Counted from the stretch's first letter, positions 32,010 to 41,108 are shown. The stretch is 64,000 nt of DNA from DASZBX01 sp035943635 (GCA_035943635.1 DASZBX010000085.1:92747-156746), one strand, 5' to 3'. Made by a program: numbers and translations. The notes: generated by a model from the letters alone, not told the origin.

Positions 32010-33101
32010 ATGGAGCGCAGGCGAGTTGGCTGGCCGGCGGCAGCGGCGGGTTTGGCGGTGGCGGCGGCCGTGGCGGCGTCGGCGGCGGGCTGCGCATCGA
32101 GTTCGAGCGGCGGAGCGGCGGCCGGAAGTAGTGCGAGCAGTTCCGGGTCGGTCGACACGCCCAACGGCGCGGCCGAACTCCAGACCGCTTACGAGACCGT
32201 GATCAGCAGCACCCTGCCGTCGATCGTGCAGATCAACACGAGCACCGGGCTCGGCTCGGGGATCGTGCTCGACAGCAAGGGCGACATCGTCACCAACGCG
32301 CACGTGGTCGGCACGGCGAAGACGTTCAGCGTGAGCCTGTCCACCGGCGGCGCGGCGCTGAACGCGACCCTGCTCGCCTCCTTCCCGCAGGGCGACCTCG
32401 CGGTGATCAAGCTGGACTCGCCGCCGGCGAACCTGCGCCCGGCCACGTTCGCCGACTCCTCCAAGCTCAAGGTCGGCCAGATCGCGATCGCGATGGGCAA
32501 CCCGCTGGGCCTGTCCAGCTCGGCCACCCAGGGGATCGTGTCGGCCACCGGCCGGACCGTGTCCGAGCCCAAGACCGCCGAGGCGCCCCAGGCCACCCTG
32601 ACCGACATGATCCAGACCTCGGCCGCGATCAACCCCGGCAACAGCGGCGGCGCGCTGGTGGATCTGAGCGGCTCGGTGATCGGCATCCCGACCCTGGCCG
32701 CCACCGACCAGGAACTCGGCGGCGCGGCGCCCGGGATCGGCTTCGCCATCTCGTCGAACACCGCCAAGCGGATCGCCGACCAGATCGTCGGCTCGGGCAA
32801 GGTGACCGACTCCGGCCTGGCCGCGCTGGACGTGACCGTGCAGACCGTGACGGATGCATCCGGCCAGCCGGTCGGCGTCGGCGTGGCGGCGGTCAGCCCG
32901 AACGGCGCGGCCGCGAACGCCGGGCTCAAGGCCGGCGACGTGATCACCGCACTGAACGGCACCCCCACCCCGACCGCCGACACCCTCACCCAGTTGCTGG
33001 CCGGAATGTCCCCCGGCCAGAAGGTGACGGTCAAGGTGACCCACCAGGACGGCGCCGAGGCCACGGTCGACGTGACGCTGGGCACCCTCGCGGTCAGCTG
33101 A
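32010..33101 (+). CDS. HtrA/DegP-like serine protease, lipoprotein with PDZ domain
   Basis: The 363-residue protein has a lipobox (AASAAGC, Cys near residue 28), a Ser-rich spacer, a trypsin-like domain with the catalytic triad in IVTNAHVV (His), GDLAVIKL (Asp) and NPGNSGGAL (Ser), and a C-terminal PDZ domain (GVAAVSPNGAAANAGLKAGDVITALNG). It would act outside the membrane in quality control of exported proteins. It follows the wall endopeptidase but is separated by a strong terminator, so it is independently expressed. Confidence 0.92.
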   Translation: MERRRVGWPAAAAGLAVAAAVAASAAGCASSSSGGAAAGSSASSSGSVDTPNGAAELQTAYETVISSTLPSIVQINTSTGLGSGIVLDSKGDIVTNAHVVGTAKTFSVSLSTGGAALNATLLASFPQGDLAVIKLDSPPANLRPATFADSSKLKVGQIAIAMGNPLGLSSSATQGIVSATGRTVSEPKTAEAPQATLTDMIQTSAAINPGNSGGALVDLSGSVIGIPTLAATDQELGGAAPGIGFAISSNTAKRIADQIVGSGKVTDSGLAALDVTVQTVTDASGQPVGVGVAAVSPNGAAANAGLKAGDVITALNGTPTPTADTLTQLLAGMSPGQKVTVKVTHQDGAEATVDVTLGTLAVS

Positions 33102-33623
33102 GCGAGGACGGAGGGGAGGCGCGGGGGCGCGCAGGCCACGCTCACACCGCGAGGTCGAGTCAGACCCCGAGCGGGTCTACCGGCAGATCGGGCAGACGAT
33201 GACCGGCGGCGGCCCACTACCGATGCCGAAACCCTTCACCGGGCCGCTCGATCCGCACGGTCTGTCACCGTCCGATCATGGCCGCGAGGGCGGATCCCGG
33301 CGCACGACCAAATGCACGTACATTCTTGACCAAATGCACGTACATTCGAGTTTTCGGCCTTCCCGGAGCGCACCGGAACCGGTTCGCGCCCACCCCCGGC
33401 CATGCCCGCCGACCAAGATCGAACGGGAGGCAAGAAGGTCGGCAACCAGAATATCTCCTTGTCAGAGGCACCCTGTAAATGATCTTGAGGGCTCGCCACC
33501 CCCTCCGCGACCGCCCTGCTCACAGCCTTTTCAAGATCATCCGTAGGTGCCGATCGTCTCATTTACGCGTCCACATGCTGGACGCACTGGACTATTCACT
33601 CCTGCGGGTGTCACTCTCGAACC
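33102..33623. other. Intergenic region with direct and inverted repeats and a possible gene remnant
   Basis: At about 33138-33265 a plus-strand frame reads HREVESDPERVYRQIGQTMT, then PLPMPKPFTGPLDPHGL, with good codon bias but no start; it may be the tail of a lost gene. Two 20-bp copies of GACCAAATGCACGTACATTC (33306, 33328) follow. A 10-bp inverted repeat ATGATCTTGA/TCAAGATCAT spans 33479-33540. No complete gene is evident. Confidence 0.55.
33306..33347. repeat. Two 20-bp tandem direct repeats, period 22
   Basis: GACCAAATGCACGTACATTC occurs at 33306-33325 and 33328-33347. Each copy contains an imperfect palindrome around ACGT (ATGCACGTACAT). Helical-phase spacing of two turns suggests a protein-binding operator, possibly of a lost regulator or toxin-antitoxin gene. 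Confidence 0.6.
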
Positions 33624-33713
33624 ATGTCCAGCGCCCTCCGCACCCGCCTGATCAGTCGACGTCACATCGACTTCGGCCGTGCCTCCAGCGCTCTGTGTCT
33701 TCCGGTCGGCTGA
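33624..33713 (+). CDS. Cysteine-responsive leader peptide upstream of the sulfur operon
   Basis: A 29-codon ORF reads MSSALRTRLISRRHIDFGRA, then SSALCLPVG. It matches the actinobacterial leader-peptide pattern RRHxDxxRxxSAxC found before sulfur genes. Its Cys codon (TGT) near the end allows attenuation: slow reading when cysteinyl-tRNA is scarce would expose the downstream sir start. The stop is 45 bp before the sulfite reductase ATG. It has a weak ribosome-binding site. Confidence 0.8.
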   Translation: MSSALRTRLISRRHIDFGRASSALCLPVG

Positions 33714-33758
33714 CCGCTCCTCCGCTCGTTTCCCGCCACCGAAGGACACCATTCCCCC

Positions 33759-35456
33759 ATGAGTGAGTCGCTCAATACTGCCAACGTGCGCACCCACCAG
33801 GTCAAGCGCTTCCGCGGCGAGGGACAGTGGGCCAAGGGCCACTTCACCCCGCTGAACCCGAACGAGCAGTTCAAGAAGGACGACGACGGGCTGAACGTGC
33901 GCGCCCGGATCGAGAACATCTACTCCGTGCGCGGGTTCGCCTCGATCGACGCGGCCGACCTGCGCGGCCGGATGCGCTGGTGGGGCCTGTACACCCAGCG
34001 CCGGCCCGGGATCGACGGCGGCAAGACCGCGATCCTGGAGCCCGAGGAGCTCGACGACGAGTACTTCATGCTGCGGGTGCGGATCGACGGCGGCCGGCTC
34101 ACCGTGGCCCAGCTGCGCGCCATCGCGCACGTCTCGAGCACCTACGGCCGCAACACCGCCGACATCACCGACCGGCAGAACATCCAGCTGCACTGGATCC
34201 GGATCGAGGACGTCCCGGCGATCTGGCGCGAGCTCGAGGCCGTGGGCCTGAGCACCGCCGAGGCCTGCGGCGACACCCCCCGGGTGATCCTCGGCTCCCC
34301 GGTGGCCGGCGTGGCCCGGGACGAGGTCATCGACGCCACCCCGGCGATCGAGGAGCTCAAGGACAAGTACATCGGCAGCAAGGAGTTCTCCAACCTGCCG
34401 CGCAAGTTCAAGACCGCGGTCTCCGGGCTGCAGGACGTGGTGCACGAGATCAACGACATCTCCTTCGTCGGGGTCCTGCACCCGGAGCACGGCGCCGGGT
34501 TCGACCTGTGGGTCGGCGGCGGCCTGTCCACCAACCCGCAGTTCGCCAAGCGGCTCGGCGCCTTCGTCCCGCTGGCCGAGGTGCCCGAGGTGTGGGCCGG
34601 GGTCTGCGGGATCTTCCGCGACTACGGCTACCGCCGGCTGCGCACCCGGGCCCGGCTGAAGTTCCTGATGGCCGACTGGGGCCCGGTCCGCTTCCGCGAG
34701 GTGCTGGAGACCGAGTACCTCAAGCGCCCGCTGCTCGACGGCCCGGCGCCCGCGTTCGTCCCGGCCCAGCAGCGCGACCACATCGGCGTGCACGAGCAGA
34801 AGGACGGCAACCACTACGTCGGCTTCGCCCCGCGGGTCGGCCGGGTGGACGGGGTCACCCTGGCTGCGATCGCCGACCTGGCCGAGGCCGCCGGATCCGA
34901 CCAGGTGCGCACCACCACCGACCAGAAGATGCTGATCCTGGACGTGCCCGGCGACCGGGTCCAGGCCCTGGTGGCCGGCCTGGCCGACCTGGACCTGCCG
35001 ACCAGCCCCTCGATCTTCCGCCGGCACACCATGGCCTGCACCGGGATCGAGTTCTGCAAGCTGGCCATCGTCGAGACCAAGGCCCTGGCCTCGCGCACGA
35101 TCGACGAGCTGGACAAGCGGCTGCCGGAGTTCGCCGTCCCGGTGACGATCAACGTCAACGGCTGCCCCAACTCCTGCGCCCGGGTGCAGACCGCGGACAT
35201 CGGACTGAAGGGCCAGCTGGTGCGCAACGCGGCCGGCGAGCAGGTCGAGGGCTTCCAGGTGCACCTCGGCGGCCACCTCGGCGCCGACCAGAACGACCAG
35301 GGCGCGTTCGGCCGCAAGCTGCGCGGGCACAAGGTCACCGCCGCGGACCTGCCGGACTACGTCGAGCGGGTGCTGCGCGGGTTCGAGGCGGACCGGGCCG
35401 AGGACGAGTCCTTCGCCGAGTGGACCACCCGGGCGACCGAGGAGCAGCTGGCATGA
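33759..35456 (+). CDS. sir: Ferredoxin-dependent sulfite reductase (SirA/NirA family)
   Basis: The 565-residue protein has two nitrite/sulfite-reductase half-domains and the siroheme-4Fe-4S cysteines Cys427, Cys433 (ACTGIEFC), Cys469 and Cys473 (NGCPNSC). Tyr78 and Cys170 have the same 92-residue spacing as the cross-linked Tyr69-Cys161 pair of mycobacterial NirA. It reduces sulfite to sulfide with six electrons from ferredoxin. It heads the cluster sir-zinc ribbon-cysH-cysD-cysN with overlapping or near-touching genes, which supports sulfite over nitrite as substrate. Confidence 0.92.
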   Translation: MSESLNTANVRTHQVKRFRGEGQWAKGHFTPLNPNEQFKKDDDGLNVRARIENIYSVRGFASIDAADLRGRMRWWGLYTQRRPGIDGGKTAILEPEELDDEYFMLRVRIDGGRLTVAQLRAIAHVSSTYGRNTADITDRQNIQLHWIRIEDVPAIWRELEAVGLSTAEACGDTPRVILGSPVAGVARDEVIDATPAIEELKDKYIGSKEFSNLPRKFKTAVSGLQDVVHEINDISFVGVLHPEHGAGFDLWVGGGLSTNPQFAKRLGAFVPLAEVPEVWAGVCGIFRDYGYRRLRTRARLKFLMADWGPVRFREVLETEYLKRPLLDGPAPAFVPAQQRDHIGVHEQKDGNHYVGFAPRVGRVDGVTLAAIADLAEAAGSDQVRTTTDQKMLILDVPGDRVQALVAGLADLDLPTSPSIFRRHTMACTGIEFCKLAIVETKALASRTIDELDKRLPEFAVPVTINVNGCPNSCARVQTADIGLKGQLVRNAAGEQVEGFQVHLGGHLGADQNDQGAFGRKLRGHKVTAADLPDYVERVLRGFEADRAEDESFAEWTTRATEEQLA

Positions 35457-35662
35457 GCGAGCGCGCCGCCCCGCAGTACTGCCCCTACTGCGGCGACGAG
35501 GACCTGCGCCCGGAGCCCGACAGCCACCGGGCCTGGCACTGCCGGTCCTGCGCGCGGGCGTTCGAGCTGGCCTTCCTGGGCCTGCGGCTGAACAGCGAGA
35601 CCGAACCGGCCGACGGCCGGGGCGGCGTCGAATCCCCTGCGAGCATAGGAGCGGAACGATGA
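35453..35662 (+). CDS. Small zinc-ribbon protein of the sulfur operon
   Basis: The 69-residue protein has two CxxC knuckles (QYCPYCGDE and WHCRSCARAFEL), a rubredoxin/zinc-ribbon type site. ATG overlaps the sir stop (ATGA) and its 3' end overlaps cysH. Such proteins are regularly encoded between sir and cysH in actinomycetes; a role in sulfur transfer or redox is suspected but not established. Confidence 0.8.
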   Translation: MSERAAPQYCPYCGDEDLRPEPDSHRAWHCRSCARAFELAFLGLRLNSETEPADGRGGVESPASIGAER

Positions 35663-36360
35663 CCTCCCCGCGGACCGAGACCGAGCTGCGCGCCCTGGCC
35701 GACGAGGCGAACGAGCGGTTCGCCGAGGCCGGCGCCGCCGAGATCGTGGCCTGGGCCCAGGACACCTTCGGGTCGGACCTGGTCGTGGCCTCCTCGATGG
35801 CCGACACCCACCTGGTGCACCTGGCCCAGGCGGCCGCCCCGGGCGTGGACGTGATCTTCCTGGACACCGGCTACCACTTCGCCGAGACCATCGGCACCCG
35901 GGACGCGGTGGCCGAGGTCTACAAGGTCAACCTGATCACCGTCCTGCCCCGGCAGACCGTGGCCGAGCAGGACGCCGAGTTCGGCCCCCAGCTGCACGCG
36001 CGCAACCCCGAGCAGTGCTGTGCGCTGCGCAAGGTCGAGCCGCTGGAGCGCGGCCTGAACCCGTACACCGCGTGGATCAACGGGATGCGCCGCGAGGACG
36101 CCCCGACCCGCTCGGACATCCGGGTGGTCGACTACGACGCCAAGCGCAACATGGTCAAGATCTCCCCGATCGCCGGGTGGACCCAGGCCGAACTGGACGA
36201 GTACATCGAGGCCAACGGCGTCCTGATCAACCCGCTCTACCAGGACGGCTACACCTCGATCGGCTGCGAGCCGTGCACCCGGCGGCCGCTGCCCGGCGAG
36301 GATCCACGGGCCGGGCGCTGGGCCGGGTTCGCCAAGACCGAGTGCGGGCTGCATACATGA
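35659..36360 (+). CDS. cysH: Adenylyl-sulfate (APS) reductase
   Basis: The 233-residue protein has the PP-loop-like fold and the 4Fe-4S cysteines that separate APS from PAPS reductases: Cys120-Cys121 (EQCCALRK) and Cys203/Cys206 (IGCEPC). The catalytic Cys229 lies in the C-terminal KTECGLH. It reduces APS to sulfite and AMP using thioredoxin. ATG overlaps the zinc-ribbon gene's stop and its own stop overlaps cysD, so the unit is translationally coupled. No cysC (APS kinase) is seen in the cluster, as expected for a direct APS route. Confidence 0.93.
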   Translation: MTSPRTETELRALADEANERFAEAGAAEIVAWAQDTFGSDLVVASSMADTHLVHLAQAAAPGVDVIFLDTGYHFAETIGTRDAVAEVYKVNLITVLPRQTVAEQDAEFGPQLHARNPEQCCALRKVEPLERGLNPYTAWINGMRREDAPTRSDIRVVDYDAKRNMVKISPIAGWTQAELDEYIEANGVLINPLYQDGYTSIGCEPCTRRPLPGEDPRAGRWAGFAKTECGLHT

Positions 36361-37370
36361 GCGCCCTGCCCACCGGCACCGCCGACAGCGCGAACCCCGC
36401 CACCCCAGCCCTGCCATCGGAGACGATCGTGACGACTCTCACCGCCGACGCACCGACCCGGGCGACCGACCCGGACCTGCCGCTGAGCCACCTGGACGCG
36501 CTCGAGTCCGAGGCCGTGCACATCTTCCGGGAGACCGCGGCCGAGTTCGAGAAGCCGGTGCTGATGTTCTCCGGCGGCAAGGACTCCATCCTCATGCTGC
36601 ACCTGGCGCGCAAGGCCTTCTGGCCGGCCGCGCTGCCGTTCGGCCTGCTGCACGTGGACACCGGCCACAACTTCGACGAGGTGCTCGAGTACCGCGACCG
36701 CGTGGTCGAGCAGTACAACCTGCAGCTGACCGTGGCCAGCGTGCAGGAGTACATCGACCGCGGCGTGCTGCGCGAGCGGGCGGACGGCGTGCGCAACCCG
36801 TTGCAGACCGTCCCGCTGCTGGACGCGATCACCGCGGGCGAGTTCGACGCGGTGTTCGGCGGCGGCCGCCGGGACGAGGAGAAGGCCCGGGCCAAGGAGC
36901 GGGTGTTCTCGCTGCGCGACGAGTTCGGCCAGTGGGACCCGCGCCGCCAGCGCCCGGAGCTGTGGAACCTGTACAACGGCCGGCACCGTCCGGGCGAGCA
37001 CGTGCGGGTCTTCCCGCTGTCGAACTGGACCGAGATCGACGTGTGGCAGTACATCGAGCGCGAGGGCATCGAGTTGCCGTCCATCTACTTCTCGCACGAG
37101 CGGGACGTGTTCCTGCGCTCCGGGATGTGGCTGACGGCCGGCGGCTGGGGCGGCCCGAGCGGCGCGGAGCAGACCGAGCGGCGCACCGTGCGCTACCGCA
37201 CGGTCGGCGACATGTCCTGCACCGGAGCGGTGGACTCGGCCGCCGGGACGATCGACGAGGTGATCCGCGAGCTGATGGTCTCCACCCTGACCGAGCGCGG
37301 CGCGACCCGGGCCGACGACAAGATGTCCGAGGCCGCGATGGAAGACCGCAAGCGCGAGGGGTATTTCTAA
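36357..37370 (+). CDS. cysD: Sulfate adenylyltransferase subunit 2
   Basis: The 337-residue protein has the PP-loop SGGKDSILMLHLA, FGLLHVDTGHNFDEV and the C-terminal KMSEAAMEDRKREGYF typical of CysD. With CysN it makes APS from sulfate and ATP. ATG 36357 overlaps the cysH stop; the first 35 residues are an extra Ala/Thr-rich stretch, and GTG 36429 would give a more standard length. Confidence 0.93.
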   Translation: MSALPTGTADSANPATPALPSETIVTTLTADAPTRATDPDLPLSHLDALESEAVHIFRETAAEFEKPVLMFSGGKDSILMLHLARKAFWPAALPFGLLHVDTGHNFDEVLEYRDRVVEQYNLQLTVASVQEYIDRGVLRERADGVRNPLQTVPLLDAITAGEFDAVFGGGRRDEEKARAKERVFSLRDEFGQWDPRRQRPELWNLYNGRHRPGEHVRVFPLSNWTEIDVWQYIEREGIELPSIYFSHERDVFLRSGMWLTAGGWGGPSGAEQTERRTVRYRTVGDMSCTGAVDSAAGTIDEVIRELMVSTLTERGATRADDKMSEAAMEDRKREGYF

Positions 37371-37372
37371 CC

Positions 37373-38662
37373 ATGACCAGCACGAGCACCACGGCCGGGA
37401 TCTCCCTGTTGCGCCTGGCCACCGCGGGCTCGGTGGACGACGGCAAGTCCACCCTGGTCGGCCGGCTGCTGCACGACTGCAAGGCGGTGTTCGCCGACCA
37501 GCTGGACGCGGTCGAGCGGGTCTCCCGCCAGCGCGGCCTGGACGCCACCGACCTGGCCCTGCTGACCGACGGCCTGCGGGCCGAGCGGGAGCAGGGGATC
37601 ACGATCGACGTCGCGTACCGCTACTTCGCCACCGCCCGGCGCCGCTTCATCCTGGCCGACACCCCCGGCCACGTGCAGTACACCCGCAACATGGTCACCG
37701 GCGCCTCGACCGCGCAGCTGGCGGTGGTGCTGATCGACGCGCGCAACGGCGTGGTCGAGCAGACCCGGCGGCACGCGGCCGTGGCCGCGCTGCTCAAGGT
37801 GCCGCACCTGGTGCTCGCGGTGAACAAGATGGACCTGGTCGGGTACGACGAGGGCGTGTTCGCGGCGATCGCGGACGAGTTCACCGCGTACGCGGGCCGG
37901 CTGGGCCTGACGGACGTGGTGGACATCCCGATCAGCGCGCTGGCCGGGGACAACGTGGTCGAGCCGAGCAGCCACATGGACTGGTACGCCGGCCCGACCC
38001 TGCTCGAGCACCTGGAGACGGTCGACGTCAGCCACGACCTGACCTCGCAGCCGGCCCGGTTCCCGGTGCAGTACGTGCTGCGCCCGCAGTCCCAGGACGG
38101 TTTCCGGGACTACCGCGGCTACGCGGGCCAACTGGTCTCGGGCGTGCTGCGGCCGGGCGACCCGGTCACCGTGCTGCCGTCCGGGCGGACCTCGGTGATC
38201 TCCGGGATAGACCGGCTCGGCGAGCAGGACGTGCCGTTCGCGGTCGCCCCGCAGTCGGTCACGCTGCGGCTGGCCGACGACATCGACGTCGCGCGCGGGG
38301 ACCTGATCACGCCGTCGGCCCAGGCCCCGGCGACCACGCAGGACATCACCGCGACCGTGTGCCACGTGGCCGACCGGCCGCTGCGCGCGGGCGACCGGGT
38401 GCTGGTGCGGCACGGCACGTCGACGGTGAAGGCTGTCGTCCGCAGTCTGGACAATCGGCTGGATATCGATACGCTGGGCGAAGTGCCTGCTCCGGAGGCT
38501 CTGCACGTCAACGAGATCGGCCGGATCACGTTGCGCACGGCCAGTCCGGTGCCGCTGGACGACTACGCCGACAACCGGCGGACCGGGTCCTTCCTGTTGA
38601 TCGACGAGCAGGACGGCGCCACCCTCACCGCGGCGATGGCCGGTTCCCCGCTGCGGATCTGA
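37373..38662 (+). CDS. cysN: Sulfate adenylyltransferase subunit 1 (GTPase)
   Basis: The 429-residue protein is an EF-Tu-like GTPase with G1 GSVDDGKST, G3 DTPGHVQY and G4 NKMD motifs, followed by beta-barrel domains. GTP hydrolysis drives sulfate activation by CysD. It starts 2 bp after cysD. It is CysN only; there is no fused APS kinase domain, in agreement with the APS-reductase route. Confidence 0.93.
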   Translation: MTSTSTTAGISLLRLATAGSVDDGKSTLVGRLLHDCKAVFADQLDAVERVSRQRGLDATDLALLTDGLRAEREQGITIDVAYRYFATARRRFILADTPGHVQYTRNMVTGASTAQLAVVLIDARNGVVEQTRRHAAVAALLKVPHLVLAVNKMDLVGYDEGVFAAIADEFTAYAGRLGLTDVVDIPISALAGDNVVEPSSHMDWYAGPTLLEHLETVDVSHDLTSQPARFPVQYVLRPQSQDGFRDYRGYAGQLVSGVLRPGDPVTVLPSGRTSVISGIDRLGEQDVPFAVAPQSVTLRLADDIDVARGDLITPSAQAPATTQDITATVCHVADRPLRAGDRVLVRHGTSTVKAVVRSLDNRLDIDTLGEVPAPEALHVNEIGRITLRTASPVPLDDYADNRRTGSFLLIDEQDGATLTAAMAGSPLRI

Positions 38663-39121
38663 CCCCCGCCCCGCACAGTCTTGTTCTTCGCTCCACAACG
38701 CTCGGATCAGCGCAGGTCAGCTCAGGTAGGTACAGCACGGTTCGGCTCAGCCAGAGGCACAGCGCGCAGTACTCCGCACCATCCGCATCGCGGGCTCCAT
38801 GTCGTCGTTCGTCGAAAGGTCGGTCGGCCATGCCGATTTTCATCCTCGCCGGGATCAGCGGGTCCATCCCGCCCCGGGCGACCGGGCGCCTGTCCGGGTG
38901 TACCCGGCCGGGCACCGCCGCGCACTGAGCGCGGACCGGTATTTCCCTCGTTCACCTGTATCAAGGCCGTCGAACGCACTACCGTTGCGGTAGTCGTCCC
39001 ATGGCTGATGCGCACAGCGCGGCTGTTCCCGCAGCCGCGCCCGCGCGTGTCGTGCTCTCGTCTCGTTCGGAACGCCGTGCCTACCAAGCATTTCGGTTCC
39101 CAAAACAATTAGAGGATTCAG
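38663..39121. other. Intergenic region before the ABC transporter
   Basis: No convincing gene. A perfect 6-bp hairpin, CTACCG-TTG-CGGTAG, lies at 38979-38993, and a short frame from 38830 starting MPIFILAGISG follows a GAAAGGTCGG site but lacks the Cys leader-peptide pattern. The region probably holds the promoter of the substrate-binding protein gene. Confidence 0.5.
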
Positions 39122-40228
39122 ATGTTACTGCGCACCCCGGTCTCGGGCAAGAAGGCCAAGAAGACACTTATAGGCATCGCCATGGCCGCCCTGGCTCTGA
39201 CCACGAGCGCCTGCGCCCATGCGACCACCAGCACCGCCGCGGCGCCCAGCTCCGGCTCGACCGGGACCGCGGCCACCTCGCTGCGGCTGGGCTACTTCGC
39301 GAACGTGACCCACACCACGCCGATCGTCGGGGTGGCCAACGGCTTCTACGCCCAGAAGCTCGACTCGACCAAGCTGACCACGCAGATCTTCGCCTCCGGC
39401 TCGCCGGAGATGACCGCGCTGCTCGGCGGCAAGCTGGACGCCGCGTATGTCGGCCCGTCCTCCGCGCTGACCGCGTACCTGCAGTCCAAGGGCTCCGCCC
39501 TGAAGATCATCGCCGGCGCCGAGTCCGGCGGCGCCGAACTGGTGGTCAACTCCTCGATCACCACCGCCGCGCAGCTCAAGGGCCAGACCATCGCCGACCC
39601 GCAGCTGGGCAACACCCAGGACGTGGCGCTGCGCTACTGGCTCAAGCAGCAGGGCTACACCACCACCCAGCAGGGCGGCGGCGACGTGAAGATCGAGCCG
39701 ACGGCGAACTCCACCACCCTGAGCCTGTTCGAGCAGGGCAAGATCCAGGGCGCCTGGGTGCCCGAGCCCTGGGCCTCCCGGCTGATCGCCGAGGGCGGCG
39801 GGCACGTGCTGGTGGACGAGAAGTCGCTGTGGCCGCAGGGCCAGTTCACCACCACCGAACTGGTGGTCAACTCCGCCTACCTGACCGCGCACCCGCAGAC
39901 GGTGACCGAGTTGCTGGAGGGCCAGATCGCGGCCAACGCCTGGATCCTGGCCAACCCGGACCAGGCCCAGACCGTGGTCAACACGCAGCTGCCCAAGCTC
40001 AGCGGGTCGGCGCTCAAGCCCGCGGAGATCGCCCGGTCCTGGACCGAGGAGACGGTGACCAACGACCCGCTCGCCGACACCCTGTCCACCGAGCTTGACC
40101 ACGCGGTATCGGACGGCCTGGAGAGCAGCAGCTCGATCGACGGCATCTTCGACCTGACCCCGCTGAACACGGCGCTCAAGGCCGCCGGACAGCCGGCCGT
40201 GTCCTCGGACAACCTCGGCCCGCAGTAG
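39122..40228 (+). CDS. ABC transporter substrate-binding lipoprotein (nitrate/sulfonate/taurine type)
   Basis: The 368-residue protein has a lipobox (LTTSAC, Cys near residue 31), a Ser/Thr linker and a SsuA/TauA-like domain: LRLGYFANVTHTTPIVGVANGFY, then SPEMTALLGGKLDAAYVGPSSALTAYL. It would capture an oxidised sulfur compound such as a sulfonate outside the cell. Neighbouring ATPase, permease and chelatase genes and the upstream cys cluster support a sulfur source. Confidence 0.9.
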   Translation: MLLRTPVSGKKAKKTLIGIAMAALALTTSACAHATTSTAAAPSSGSTGTAATSLRLGYFANVTHTTPIVGVANGFYAQKLDSTKLTTQIFASGSPEMTALLGGKLDAAYVGPSSALTAYLQSKGSALKIIAGAESGGAELVVNSSITTAAQLKGQTIADPQLGNTQDVALRYWLKQQGYTTTQQGGGDVKIEPTANSTTLSLFEQGKIQGAWVPEPWASRLIAEGGGHVLVDEKSLWPQGQFTTTELVVNSAYLTAHPQTVTELLEGQIAANAWILANPDQAQTVVNTQLPKLSGSALKPAEIARSWTEETVTNDPLADTLSTELDHAVSDGLESSSSIDGIFDLTPLNTALKAAGQPAVSSDNLGPQ

Positions 40229-40237
40229 CACCCGCAG

Positions 40238-40275
40238 TCCCGGGGCGGCCGGCCGCGCGCCGGCCGCCCCCGGGA
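40238..40275 (+). terminator. GC hairpin between binding-protein and ATPase genes
   Basis: TCCCGGGGCGGCCGGC pairs with GCCGGCCGCCCCCGGGA (one bulge). Such intra-operon hairpins often stabilise the binding-protein mRNA or partly terminate, giving an excess of the binding protein. Confidence 0.6.
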
Positions 40276-40328
40276 CCGCCCCGCCCCACCACCCCTGCCG
40301 ATCCGGACACAGTGAGAAAGCTGAGAAG

Positions 40329-41108
40329 ATGACAGCGCTTGCCGGCACCACCGCCGACACCGGGACCGCCGAAGCAGTGCGGTTGGCCGGCGTCGGCAAG
40401 TACTTCGCGAAGGACCAGGGCGCCCCGGTGCTCGACGGGATCGACCTGTCGGTCGCCACGGGCGAGTTCGTCTGCCTGCTCGGCGCCTCCGGCTGCGGCA
40501 AGTCCACCCTGTTGAACCTGATCGCTGGCCTGGACAAGCCGACCAGCGGGCAGGTATCGGTGCCGGCCGGGAAGGCCGCGCTGATGTTCCAGGAGTCGGC
40601 CCTGTTCCCCTGGCTGACCGCGGGACGTAACATCGAACTCGCGCTGCGGCTGGCCGGGGTGCCCCGGATCGACCGGCGGGCCGAGGCCGAACGGCTGCTG
40701 GATTTGGTCCGGCTGAACGGCGCGTACAGCAAGCGGGTGCACGAGCTGTCCGGCGGGATGCGCCAGCGGGTCGCCCTGGCCCGCGCGCTGGCCCAGCAGG
40801 CCCAGGTGCTGCTGATGGACGAGCCGTTCGCCGCGCTGGACGCGATCACCCGGGACGTGCTGCACGAGGAGCTGACCAGCCTGTGGCGGCGGACCGGGTT
40901 CGCGGTGGTCTTCGTGACCCACAACGTGCGCGAGGCGGTCCGGCTCGGCCAGCGGGTGATCCTGCTCTCCTCCCGGCCCGGCCGGGTCGTGCGGGAGTGG
41001 AGGATCACGATCGAGCAGCCGCGCCGGATCGAGGACCAGGCCGTGGCCGAACTGGCCCGGGAGATCACCAGCGAACTACACCGGGAGATCAGCCGCCATG
41101 GCAAGTGA
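40329..41108 (+). CDS. ABC transporter ATPase subunit (SsuB/TauB type)
   Basis: The 259-residue protein has Walker A GASGCGKST, Q-loop MFQESALFPWL, signature LSGGMRQRVALARAL and Walker B VLLMDEPFAALD, followed by the switch His in VFVTHNVREAV. It is one of the sulfonate/nitrate/taurine branch. Its end overlaps the permease start by 11 bp. Confidence 0.93.
   Translation: MTALAGTTADTGTAEAVRLAGVGKYFAKDQGAPVLDGIDLSVATGEFVCLLGASGCGKSTLLNLIAGLDKPTSGQVSVPAGKAALMFQESALFPWLTAGRNIELALRLAGVPRIDRRAEAERLLDLVRLNGAYSKRVHELSGGMRQRVALARALAQQAQVLLMDEPFAALDAITRDVLHEELTSLWRRTGFAVVFVTHNVREAVRLGQRVILLSSRPGRVVREWRITIEQPRRIEDQAVAELAREITSELHREISRHGK

Noticed and set aside
30711..33044. 777-codon minus-strand frame
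   Set aside because: Antisense to the NlpC/P60 and HtrA genes, composition typical of a GC3 shadow.
33537..35867. 776-codon minus-strand frame opposite sir
   Set aside because: Antisense shadow; sulfite reductase residues are perfect on the plus strand.
39001..40098. 365-codon plus-strand frame overlapping the substrate-binding protein
   Set aside because: Shadow of the lipoprotein gene in another phase.
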